NCBI GenBank assembly: GCA_947184155.2
Contig: CAMXCT020002665.1
Location: 26,862-90,861, forward strand
Length of the DNA stretch: 64,000 nucleotides
From: Cladocopium goreaui
Taxonomy: Eukaryota > Sar > Dinophyceae > Suessiales > Symbiodiniaceae
Direction of reading: 5' to 3'
The notes beneath the pieces are model-generated. The model made no database searches. It had not been told where the DNA came from and saw only the letters and a program-made list of their open reading frames with translations. The translations under genes were made by a program, and so were the position numbers. Positions 1-10,641 of the stretch are shown piece by piece (position 1 is the first letter of the stretch; each line of letters begins with the position of its first letter).

Positions 1-126
1 ACCATTATATATTAACCATTATTAACCATTATTAACCATTTTTAACAATTGTTAACTAGTATTAACCAGTATTAACCATTATTAACCAGTATTAACCATC
101 ATCAACCAGTATTAACCAGTATTAAC
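1..126. repeat. Degenerate decamer array
   Basis: About twelve head-to-tail copies of a 10-base unit close to ATTAACCATT or ATTAACCAGT, with scattered substitutions, starting at the window edge. The array probably extends to the left. No coding signal is present. Confidence 0.85.
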
Positions 127-1043
127 ATTTATTAAGTACAACGAGTAAACATGTATATCCTCACTATTCCCAGCATAGGAACATTTCCGGTGGAAACGAC
201 TCTCCAACGATTTGGACTACAAGTCATGATGTCCTTTCAATTATCCCAACAAAATTAGTCCATTGGCAAACCATATCAATTTATATCATCGTAAAATACT
301 ATCTACATTTTTGATATGTTTGTCTATCACTATCCAGAAAACAAATAGATATACCTATAATTGTATATATGCATGATATTCTATTAATTCTTAAGGTATA
401 AATCATATGAAGTCATAGAAAACTCCTCCATTGCTTGGGTGGAAATTGTCCATCATCTGCCGCCCCTGCCACATCCTGATCCTTGGCACACGAGGCCACT
501 GCTACGCCCCATTCCCGCATCCTTGGCCGGCGCGGCCAGTGGTGCAGGTGCTCCAACCCACTATGGGTAGGGACTGGGGTGGCCAGCAATTATGATGGAT
601 GTCAGCAGACGAGTCTTGAGCTTTCTAGGCACACGCATTTCCTGGAAATTCTTCGTGTTCCATCCTTTCTTAATGTGCGGAGAATCCAATATGCTGCTGG
701 ACATCTGGCCACCTGGCCGATTACCATACAAGGTGGACTACATTGAAAGGGTGATACCCTAATTATCATGGTTGAGTCACCATTTTGGCTGGTTAAATCG
801 TGCGAAATAGATTGACATTTTTTGCTGTAAAAAAACACATCTTTGCCATTCAGCCCATGGTCTAAAGCCAAGTCTGTCATTTTATTGAACATTCAGATGA
901 ACCAGATCCACTACTGGGAAAAACAGCTATATGACTCGACTATATGTTAATATAAATCCCAAAGAACATGTACCATAATGTTTAAATCCACATTATCTTT
1001 AAATATGTTCAAATCCTCCAAACTGAAAGATGGCGCCCCGCAG
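127..1043. other. Intergenic or intronic sequence, no supported gene
   Basis: AT-rich sequence with one GC-rich patch at about 460-570 that stays open in more than one frame and is followed by a possible GT donor near 548. It could be an exon, but nothing in its translation resembles a known protein and I could not pick a frame. The rest shows no coding signal. Confidence 0.5.
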
Positions 1044-1129
1044 GCACCACCCGTGCGCCCTACTGGAAGGAGCTGAGGCTCTTGCGACATGTTGCTGGGT
1101 TGAATGAAAGAGATCTTCAGCAAATTCAG
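1044..1129 (+). CDS. Orphan exon, unknown protein
   Basis: This stretch is more GC-rich than its surroundings and opens after an AG acceptor at 1042-1043. It reads through APYWKELRLLRHVAG and NERDLQQIQ, then ends at a GT donor at 1130. The composition (alternating charged and leucine residues) is typical of real protein rather than chance translation. It could belong to a gene entering from the left, or be a 5' exon of the methyltransferase gene. I do not recognise a family. Confidence 0.35.
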
Positions 1130-1589
1130 GTTGTAGATTTTGTAGAAATTTAGTAAGGTCTATGTAGGATGTAAATCTATATAGATGTAGGTTTATAATG
1201 GTTTATAGAAACTGGATTTGCTGATGTCTTATCCGGGAAATCCACTTGGGGAATCTATCGGTGAATCTAACAGGGGAATGATATAGCTTTGCATATAGTC
1301 AATTTGGTGGAGATAGCAGATGGAAACGTCAGAAAACTAACATTGAAATATCTCTGAAAATCCCATATTTGTCAGATTCTAGTTGCATAATGATTCTGTC
1401 ATAAAGGAATATAATGGTCAAGTTGGTATTATCCATGGTTTTGGAGGAAAAAGTGCCCGAAACATTGGGAAGATGTTGGGAATATGATCAACATTTGTTT
1501 TGTATATACAATTGCTATGTTTAAATCAATAATGATATTGTAGTTAGGACATGTGATAGATAGAGTTGGGATCATATGTGTACATATGT

Positions 1590-1835
1590 ATATATATATA
1601 TGTATACATATATATATATATGTATACATACATACATTACATTACATTACATCACATCACATCACATCACATCACATCACGTCAAATTACATTACATTAC
1701 ATTACATCACATCACATCACATCAAATTACATTACATTACATCACATCACATCAAATTACATTACATCACATCACATCACATCAAATTACATTACATTAC
1801 ATTGCATACACACACACATATATATATATATGTAT
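1590..1835. repeat. Simple-sequence block: TA-rich dinucleotides around an ACATT/ACATC pentamer array
   Basis: An alternating purine-pyrimidine TATA/CATA tract leads into a pentamer array (about 1632-1803) built from ACATT and ACATC, interrupted at intervals by CAAATT. A CACA and TATA tract closes it. The internal pattern of several ACATC units followed by CAAATT and ACATT units recurs four times, so there is higher-order duplication. The long open frames here are repeat translations, not genes. Confidence 0.9.
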
Positions 1836-2530
1836 GGGGAATATGATTTACCTTTTGGTATTTTCACAGTTTGCTATGGAGGCCATGGCCCATAAGTCAT
1901 ATGATAGTTATATAGGCTCCTGCAATGATCATATGTAGTAGACAATGATAAGGTAGAGATCATAAGATTTATAAATTGATTGCTGCAATGATCTTATGTC
2001 ATCTAACAAAAATGGGTCCATTGAGCCTTGAACGTTGTAATCATTTTATTCTTTAAGAAACTAACAGTTTTTCACAGCCATTTTCACAGCCATACTGTAT
2101 ATTGTTTTTCAGAAAAATTGCCTCCCAATTATCTCAGCTATATAGAATTGATTTACATACAATAATACCTATTATAATATTGCATAGATTATAAACATAG
2201 ATATGTAATCCCTATTCCTTTCACCAGTTATCTCACCTTATCTCCGAGGTGTTGGAACCTTCGGATAGACCTGGACAGAGGGTAGCCCTACCCAACAATG
2301 TCAGGTAGAACCAGATATGAAGTTTCTAAACCCAAAATATGTTTAGGTAACAATATACAATAACCAGAGACTTATCAACAGTTATGTTAGGTAATCAGTT
2401 GGACTTAGATATAGTGGGAAAAACCTAGAAAAGTGCAACAAAAGTGTGCATGCTTGTGAAAAGAGATGCTCCCATTTTTTGTTTTTTTTTAACAAGACTT
2501 GCTGCAATAATTCGAAGTGCCCATCTTTAG
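1836..2530. other. No supported gene
   Basis: AT-rich sequence without a frame I would call coding. It ends in a T-run before the AG acceptor of the next exon, so the right-hand part is probably intron. Confidence 0.5.
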
Positions 2531-2723
2531 CCGCTTAAGCCACCATTGGGTCATCCAAAACACATTAGTCCAGTTGCAGCGGCTGAGGTGTTGCAAAGCG
2601 CTGAGGCGGGCGATGCAATGGCGGTGTGCAACAGCATCGAGACCTTTGGGAATGCTGTGTCGGGGATCCCCAGCTTCCAAGGCCTCGAAATCGCTAACAG
2701 ACACAGATGGAACTGCTGCACCA
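2531..2723 (+). CDS. Exon of unknown protein
   Basis: After an acceptor at 2529-2530 the + strand reads PLGHPKHISPVAAAEVLQ and then SAEAGDAMAVCNSIETFGNA for about 55 residues, ending near a GT at 2724. The alanine- and glutamate-rich, helix-like composition contrasts with the flanking AT-rich sequence. It lies upstream of the methyltransferase N-terminal exon and may be part of the same gene or the tail of a preceding one. No family recognised. Confidence 0.45.
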
Positions 2724-2797
2724 GTTGATGGTCAACATCCCATAAAAATGAAAAATAAGCCCATAGAACATCCCATAATCATCCCATTGTATTACAG

Positions 2798-2912
2798 CTG
2801 GTTGGTGGTGACTGAAACCATGGAATTTTATGACTTTCCATTCAGTTGGGAATAATGATCCCAATTGACGAACTCATATTTTTGAGAGGGGTAGGGCTCA
2901 ACCACCAACCAG
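2798..2912. mobile_element. Family A short inverted-repeat element (MITE-like), copy 1
   Basis: Bounded by CTGGTTGGTGGT on the left and the reverse complement ACCACCAACCAG on the right, 115 bp overall. The interior (GGAATTTTATGACTTTCC, then GGGAATAATGATCCCAATTG) is shared with copies at 25,277, 26,761, 35,338 and 37,148. It encodes nothing. No convincing target-site duplication is visible at this copy. Confidence 0.85.
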
Positions 2913-3072
2913 ATAGTTATATATATTTATGTATATGTATTATACCACCAATATATATATATATGTATATATATGCAAGTCTCATTGTAACTGGATCTTT
3001 TGCAAATTGAAACTGGCCCTTCAGTCACTGAAGCCGTGCAGGCTCAAAAAATTGTTTGACCCCAGGGTTTCA

Positions 3073-6000
3073 ATGCCTATATGGCGGGTGTCTGATGATG
3101 ATGACTCATCGGCTACCGATGATGAGCCGATGGATGATGAAGGATCTACTGGTTCGAATGAATCTTCTGGTTCAAAGTTCATCAGCGAGGCCCTGGGTGA
3201 TTAAAAACTAACATCACAAATAAATATTCCTCTATCTAATCTTGCCCGCAAGCTTCCTCACCCTGCTAGGACCTGTCCGCTGAGCAGCAGGCTTTTCTGG
3301 AATTTGGCAGGGAATTTTCGGAGAAAGGAAGATTCTTGGATATATGTCCAGTAAGATGGATTTTCATGGTTTTTCCACTGTTTTGAAAATTTGTTATGAT
3401 AATTATTATGATAATAATAAACTATTATCATCATGATGATAACACTAAATTATTTGATAAAAATACATTATTTTGATAGTAATTTATTCAAAACAGTGGG
3501 AACACCATGAAACGCCATGCTTATGGTACTTCCCCAGATGATGTTTAGTTCCCTCATACATTGCCAAGCTACTATACTCCTATTTTGTTTCCCCTTAAAA
3601 ATATTTGTTTCACCCTGAATCCTGGTCTGAGGTCTTCATCAATTCTGGCAATACTTCAAAGAGCCATTCACATATGCCAGTGACTGCCACCTTGTTGCAC
3701 AAACACTCTATCAGTGAGGTGCATGCCCCACATTGTTCCACCATTTTTTTGGTCCCATCGCCAAGGTTCTGGCATTGACACGCCGCTTATGGCACTTATG
3801 ACGTTGGCAAGAGCTTCAGCCAAGAATCCAAGAGTTGAGTATATGTGCTTTGTCTGAACACTAAGAAGTTCAGCCACTCATGATTTCAGACCTGAGTGAA
3901 ACCAGTAAAGACCATTGATATGATGTAAATGATGTATCATACTTCTTAAATCTATTGGTGAGCTAAGGTCAAGATCTGAGATCAACAAGATTGCCAGATC
4001 CTTTTCCAAGAAGAACTTGCCAACGCCGCACCAGCAACCAGACTGCATGGTGGTGTTTCTTGATAAACAGTTGAAAATATGTTCTGTCTCGCTCCTGATT
4101 TCAGGAATGGGCATGATATGTTCAAGCAGGATGTGAAGAAGCTCAAAGGAAACCTATGTTTGTATGCAGCGGGATATCCATGCACACCTTTCAGCTGCCT
4201 CCATTCTCACTCTGAAATGCTAGAAGACCGCAATGCTCGGCAGATGTGGAAATGTGTGGAGAATATCGCCGAAACACAACCAGCAGCTACTCACCCACAT
4301 ATTCATTTTCAAGGATTTTATTTTTCTAAGTTTGGATATCATGGTTGAAGTCTAGTATTTATATAGTTGCTTATTGATCCATCTCAGACTGCCTTTCTCG
4401 AGAATGTCTTGGGCTTTGTTCGGGTGATCGACACAGTGTTGGAGTTCATAAAGAACCTCCTCCCGGAGTTTCTTGGATTGACTCGGTGCGAGACAGTTCA
4501 ATTTTTTGCACTTGACATTGTGCTTTGTCTGTGCAGTCTCTCTTGACCACAAAACCTGTGAAACAAGGTACGCAGTGGCATGGCTGATCCTGGATCCGTG
4601 TCTCGATTTCAACACAGTTGATCATGACAATTCAGGTCATATGATGTCAAACTTTTGGCATTTGAAGTGAAACATCTCACAACTTGAAAACAAGGCTTCA
4701 ACATGGTGCTCCAATTACTCGAAGACGAGTATTCATCATTGTGGTGCGTCGTGAGATTATGCTGGAGGATGCCAAGAAAGATTTCCAGGCATTTTGTGAG
4801 AAGATCAGGGATATCATGAAAAGTTCGTCCGACATACACTGGTCACTTGGCTCAGTCCATTCTTCCGAATTTAGCTTTTGAGGTTGGAGGCACACGATTA
4901 CTAAGAGAAAATTAAAATCATCGTTTGCTGTTTCTGTGCTCCAGGAAAGATCTTCTTTTGGAGAATGACTCGGAAACGGTGAAGGCTGCCGTTGAAGAAC
5001 AAAAACGAACAAGGGAAAGGCACATGTCCAAAAAACAGAATCTCAATTTGCAGTAAACCCTATTGTGGATTGAAAATGTCATGTCTCCAACCTCTGATGT
5101 TGCAACGCTTTACTTTGCATGCAGTCTATTGCATTCAGCTGAGGAAGCGAGCATCAAGACCAAAATGGGTACAGGACCATAGAAGATGGGCAGAAGAACA
5201 TGAAGTACCTGCCACTTGGACCCACAAATTATCCTGGTATGCTATTCCAACAAGTCCATGGCAACTTGAAGGATATGTTATGATGTGGCTAACCCTACCG
5301 GATATCCAAGGTACGGCTGGCATCAGGAACTTTGGAAACAAAGAACCCAGAGGCCTGCAAGGTCGTATCCACAAGACGAGAGGAACAGGCATGGGGATGC
5401 ATCGGCACCTTCCAGCTTAGTTTAGTGTTTAGAATTACATCACACCTAAGAAAAACCAAAAGCAACCTCTTGCCAGGCACTGGACTTGATCCTCTACCGC
5501 AGTGGCAAATTTGAAGCCATCAATACCAGCCAATCTATTTCCAGAATGAATCCTATCTATGGGAAACATGCCCCCCTTTGCTGCTTGACGCCCGAGCCCT
5601 GGACCATGCCATATGATTTCCAAGGGTTGTCTTCCTACTTGTTGCATACCATATATACCCAAACCACGATGCCACCCCTGAAACTCAGGCCTTCGGGAAG
5701 ATATTTGATATATGACCAATGCCGCTATCTCACTGGCTGCTTGGTATTGCATGGATTCAACTCTCAGCATCCGCTCCTCTCAGAAGAGCATCATCCTCCT
5801 GTCACACGAGTTGAGGTAGCGAGTTCTTGCTGCTGATGGGGGTTCCACTACATCGGATGACAACCAGTGGCTTTTCACAACGTGATCCTATGCAAAATTT
5901 AATCTGGAAGATGATTGAACATTTACATGTCTTTGAGAATCTTTGATCATGCCACCCCTTAGTGGAACGCAATCTCCCAACATCTTTTTTGGGGTTGTGC

Positions 6001-6120
6001 AACAGCCGAGGAGTTGGCAAGGATGGGAGGGAACGCAATCGCGCTTCGAGCTGCTGCTGTGGCAATCATCATGACAATGAAAGCTGTGGATCCAATGTTG
6101 ATGCAGCGATACTTGCACCA
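3073..6120 (+). CDS. C5 cytosine DNA methyltransferase-like protein, multi-exon
   Basis: Transfers a methyl group from S-adenosylmethionine to cytosine in DNA if active. Motifs appear in family order in separate exons. SAM-binding motif I (GSGIDTPLMALMTLA) is at about 3765-3850. NKIARSFSKKNLP and a VVFLD segment lie at about 3985-4066. The catalytic motif IV exon is 4105-4278 (AGYPCTPFS, nucleophile Cys). ENV (FLENVLGF) is at about 4391-4461. The motif VIII-like GAPITRRRVFIIVVR lies in an exon starting about 4700. Further exons follow at about 4943-5057 and 5140-5225. The SQSISR exon is about 5495-5631, CRYLTGCLVLHGF about 5715-5790, and a C-terminal AGN-like GGNAIALRAAA segment about 6008-6117. 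The start is placed at ATG 3073, opening an acidic Ser/Asp N-terminus (3073-3196), with a second exon at 3270-3350. How those two join the catalytic part is unresolved. The intron after 4278 lacks a usable GT and probably uses a GC donor. Such enzymes are known on dinoflagellate mobile elements; linkage here is inference. Confidence 0.8.
3365..3511. repeat. Intronic inverted repeat
   Basis: CATGGTTTTTCCACTGTTTT on the left is mirrored by TTCAAAACAGTGGGAACACC and ATG on the right, around an AT-rich core of TAATAATAAT and TATCATCATGATGATA. It lies inside an intron of the methyltransferase gene and could fold into a hairpin in DNA or pre-mRNA. Only one copy was seen. Confidence 0.6.
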
Positions 6121-6453
6121 AAGATGGTGATTTGCTTGAGAAGAAGGCATGTGAAAAACAGCAGTGCGAAATTTGCATCAGAAATAATGGACCCATGTGA
6201 ATTAGAATGCTACTCTGCATGCAGCCTACCCTCCAAAGTTTGATGTTCATTGCATTTAGCTTTTTTTTGCCCAATGCAACTGCAAATCAAAGCAAACAAT
6301 AAGTAAATTCGATAACAACTACAAAAAATCTTTGTTGCGAATTGGCATTCCATTTCTTTTGCGATGGTCAGACTTCGGGGCAAACACAATGAAGCTCTTT
6401 ATAAAATGAGATATTAGTAATTATATTGGTTTGGGAAAAAAACCTTCTACCCA

Positions 6454-9400
6454 ATGCCTGTCCTCCACCGGTGGGACTCCAGCGATAGCGCCGATGATGG
6501 ACCACCTGCCAATGTTTGGCGCTATGATGAGACATCAGACGAATCTGGGGCAGAATCCCAGTCATCTGGGTCAGGTTCATCAGATGATGAATCCACGTTC
6601 CTTGGCAAACAAAAAGTAATTAATCATCAGATAACATGATGTCTGTTTTGATTCATTTGGTCTAGCCTCTGTTAGGGGGAAACATGGTGAAACCATGAAA
6701 TAGTACATAATGTCCATTTATGTCTCTGCACCCCAAGGACAAGTTCTACTTCTGAGAATGGTGTCACCCTGGAGCCCGTGAATATCAGCTTGACCCTTGC
6801 TAAGCTGGAATCATTTCATGGTTTGGCTACAAAAAGCTTTGACCAGGAAAACGATACTGAACTGACGGTCTTTGCGAAGAACGGGATGGACAAAGATCGG
6901 GTAAAACAAGCCGTTCGACATCCAACATGTAGCTGCAAGTGCTCTGCCCCGCTTGCGCTTATGATGAAAATTTGTTTGGCATTCTGGTGCCTGTCAAAGT
7001 CTGCGCAGGATTCAATCCTTTGGTCATTGCAAGTTTCTGATGGTGAGCGAAGGAAACGTTACTATGATATTGAAGGTTGGGCCCCCTGTGCTTAAACTTG
7101 GTTCGTGGGATTTGCTTTTAAGTTGGGGTATCCCCAAGAAACTTCAAGAAATTTCTTTCAGCATTCCCTCAATTTCCAGTGGAGCAAATTCAAAACCTTG
7201 AATTTGTTTGGCACATCAATCAGGGCATCGTGTTTGCCGAGAAGCATGGCTACGCTTACTGGGAGTGGGGAAGAATCGGCTCCGTCGCACAAAACGTCGA
7301 CATCGTGGTCAGGATGAGCGATCTATGAAATGCGGATCCCTGGCCACACTTCAACTAATCGTGTTAGTTTTGTTTGAAACATGTAACCGTGCTAATTCCC
7401 TTCATGATGCCGTTTAACACAATACTTGGACCTTTGGTTTTGAACAACCTTGAAACTAAAGCCATCAATCCCATATGTTCCCAGTATCCTGCCTTCATGT
7501 TCGGTCCAAGGACTTGCCAAACGTCCTGCAAGTCAAACGGCTTGCGTGAAGGCTTTTTTCGTTCATTTGTACTGGACGGCTGGCGAATCAATGACGACGA
7601 AGAAGCTTGGACTAATGGACATCTATTGTCTGTTAGAAAATAGAAACCTACAGTTGACAATGCATTTCAAACACAGTCGCCCCGACATGCATGGTCCTGT
7701 GGCTGGAAAATATGGAAAATCGCACTGAGGATTGGATCTGAATCCATGCTCAACACCTCGGATGAAGAGTTGAGATCTGACCTACTGCGCCGACTTGTGG
7801 CTCAATCCCTTCTTGGTTTCTTGGACCATTTAATAGGCTGACATATTTTTTGTCCTGAAATAATATTCTCCGCTAAAATCAAGCTGTGATGAAAGCTTTG
7901 ACATTCCATGCATCTTTTTTCAAAAGACACTCTAACTAAGGCCCTATCAAACAGATTTCGGATCATTTCGACCCCCGCCAGCTTCCGATGAGAGAACTGC
8001 CGCATGGTAACGTGGCAAACCTATTCCTTCTATTCACAGCATGGTGTAGGGCAAAAACAGAAGATACACCGGGGAAGAGCACATTCTACAAGGTGTACAA
8101 AGAATGGTCTCAATGCTTGAGGTTTCACAAAAAAAGCACACATTCAATGTGCAAAACATGTTCTGAAATCAGATCAAAGATTCATGCTTCAACCGATGCT
8201 GGCCTTAACCAGGTATATTTTATTTTTGTTTAACCCATGCAACTTAGTGTTGTTTAATGTTTTTTAACCTTACAGCTTTGAATCCATTTGAGGACTTTAA
8301 GACGCATGCTGCCCTTTGCGACGAACTTCTGCAACACTACACACAACAGTTTCGCGATCGCGAAATTTACTGGATGTCACGAGAGTACAGCCGCTCCCAC
8401 GAAGGGCTGATCACTGTGATCATAGACAGCTATGATAAAGCTAAGCTTAGCCTTCCGAGATGGCCCTTTGGCAGAGTGCCAAAGAAATCTATTTATGAGG
8501 AAACAAGACGATGCTTGATTATTCTTGAGACATTTCTTTAAAAAAAAAACATACTTTGGTTTGTGATGTTTGTGAGCTTTCAAGCATGTCAAAGATTGTC
8601 GAAGGTTTAAACAAATGTTCAAACCACCCAGGAACCTACTTGACGTTGACGGCGGTCATATGTCATGGCTGGGGGTGCTACATGTACTTGTCCAACGAAG
8701 CACTGACAGAAGGGTCAAACTGGAATTGGGAATGTGCTCCCTGGCCTCACTTTTGTACACCAAATTTCACTGACCTCCCAAAATTATTTTTTCCATTGGG
8801 GAATATGTTGCATAGTTAGGTCATGCGATCCCTGGATGAAGTTTACACGCGAGCAAGTGAACTTGCAAAACCATTTCCTTTTGAGCAGCTTGGCTACAGT
8901 CTGGGTTTGTGTGTACTCAGTATAAATTAAAAATATAATCACTTTGTTTTGGGATGATATATTTAATAGTCACTTTCTGTTTTTGGTTGCCTTCTTTTGG
9001 GTTGGCCCAACAGGTTCCAACTGCAAGCCGACAATACTGTAAAAGATTCTTGCATCACTTTTGAGAAGATTTTATTCTTTCCACTAACCTGCAGCAAGAA
9101 AGGGTGTGAATTAATGTCAACTACAAGTCAAGTATATGATGCAACCAGGAAATCCGCAACTCAAATTGTGGCCGTCTCATGGCGGCACTTGTACAATCAC
9201 ACACCTTTAGTGTGTGCAACCACAGCCACCTTTCTGTAGGACATACCCATGAGGATGTCGATGCTGTGCTATCTGTGGTGAAAAGAGCTTTAGATAGTGA
9301 GCCTGTGCTGTTGACACCTCGTGACTTTATGAGAGCCATCAACAAGAAACTGGAACCTCTGTTTGAACAACAAGGGATGACCTTCAAGACCTTCTGGGTT

Positions 9401-10323
9401 GAGCAAGAACCTCTGGCTGTGAAACTGTGAAAACGGATAACATTTTGTAGTATCCACCGTCCCAAAAAACAAAATAGTATGTTGTCCTTACCTGTTGTTT
9501 TCAAAGTTTCTTCCATTCCCAATATGTGTGCACTTTTCGCTGTGTGACTTTCGGAATTTTTGTTTTGCTGAAAGAATCATCTACAACCATTTCCTACAAC
9601 AAGGTACGTGATTGGGTGAGCATACTTCCGCAATCAGTCTCATTGTGGAATGCTTACAGGGATCGCAAGCCCAAGAGGAATGAGGAGGTGATGAAAGTTC
9701 CACAATCATTTGCATTTATGGCCCGCGAAGGCCAGACAGAAACTCAAGAAATTGCTTTTGAGAAAACATTGGCTTAGATTAGCCCTTTCTTTATGGCTTG
9801 GTATGTTCAATTTGTTTAAAACTCTGTGCTGGTCCCTGAAGGTTTCCCACCTGATGAAAATTTGGAAACAGATGAGCGTGTACCTGCTCGTTTGAGGGGT
9901 GGGGGCGATGGAGACTTAGATGTGTTTGCTTTGGTGCGGCAGCAAATGTCAGATAGCTTTCTGAGCCAAAATCCACTGCTTGTGATGCCTCAAACTTTGA
10001 AGGGGGAAACAGACTACTTCATGAGGATGGCCAATGCGGCTCCAAGTGTTGATCCCTGGCTGAGCCCTGAGCGTCAAGAAGAATTAAAACACTTGGCAGA
10101 TGAGATCGCTGTGGACTTTCCACATATGGGTTGTGCTGTGACTTTTTACAGGAGCTTGCTTGTGGAGAACCCCTCCGTGGAACCATACCCGAGAATCAAG
10201 TTTTTGGGCAACGTTGCTCAGTCTGGGCAAAGATGGTGCCAATTCAATTTGGGTGATCGGATGCCTCGGCCGAAGCCGCATCCTTTGAGAGTTACGTTTC
10301 ACCGGGGTAGGGCTGGTGGCTGA
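6454..10323 (+). CDS. DUF7869-like (transposase-like) protein, multi-exon
   Basis: Exon 1 (6454-6615, exactly 54 codons, GT donor at 6616) starts at ATG and encodes an acidic Ser/Asp/Glu-rich N-terminus. Later segments are: CKCSAPLALMMKICLAFW (about 6738-7070), VCREAWLRLLGVGKNRL (about 7208-7311), an exon with LPHGN and a CKTC cysteine pair (about 7955-8215), VIIDSYDKAKLSLPRWPFGR (about 8273-8540), VICHGWGCYMYLSNEALTEG (about 8557-8740), QADNTVKDS (about 9015), SVGHTHEDVDAVLSVVKRAL (about 9180-9430), KVRDWVSILPQSVSLWNAY (about 9600-9777) and a long last exon (about 9826-10,323) with VFALVRQQMSDSFLSQNPLL, ending at TGA. VGHTHEDVD together with the earlier IIDSYDK and ADNTV acidic motifs recalls the DUF7869 family, thought to be RNase H-fold transposase-derived. 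The family name is from memory; catalysis is inference. Confidence 0.72.
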
Positions 10324-10641
10324 ACCAAAGGATGTTCAGTGCACAAGGGGTGTTCAGCTCGGGGGTTGCAGAAAATCAACAAATTTCTTTGAGTGAAGTA
10401 GCCAACCAAGAAGACCAGCCAAGTTGTGTCAACATCATTTGTTGGACCTGTTAGCGATACAATACTCTATACCATTTTTTTGGCCCAGGGTGATCCTGAC
10501 ACATTGCCAAGTGCTATATGAGTTACATCAAAAAGAATCAAGACAGGATAGACAAACCAACATCATTCTAGCAAACAATTATTCTTTTTTTTACAACAGT
10601 ATTGTTGTTTCAGTTGCTTGCTCGGGTGAAACCACTTCGAC

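Noticed and set aside
1..126. Telomere-like repeat at the window start
   Set aside because: The unit is about 10 bases, AT-rich and irregular, unlike TTTAGGG-type telomeres.
1553..1938. Three overlapping + strand frames full of HHITSNYIT
   Set aside because: Translations of the ACATT/ACATC microsatellite in successive frames.
3668..3877. Minus-strand frame of 69 codons beginning MAELLSVQTKHIYSTLGF
   Set aside because: The + strand of the same bases encodes the methyltransferase motif I segment GSGIDTPLMALMTLA, so this is a shadow.
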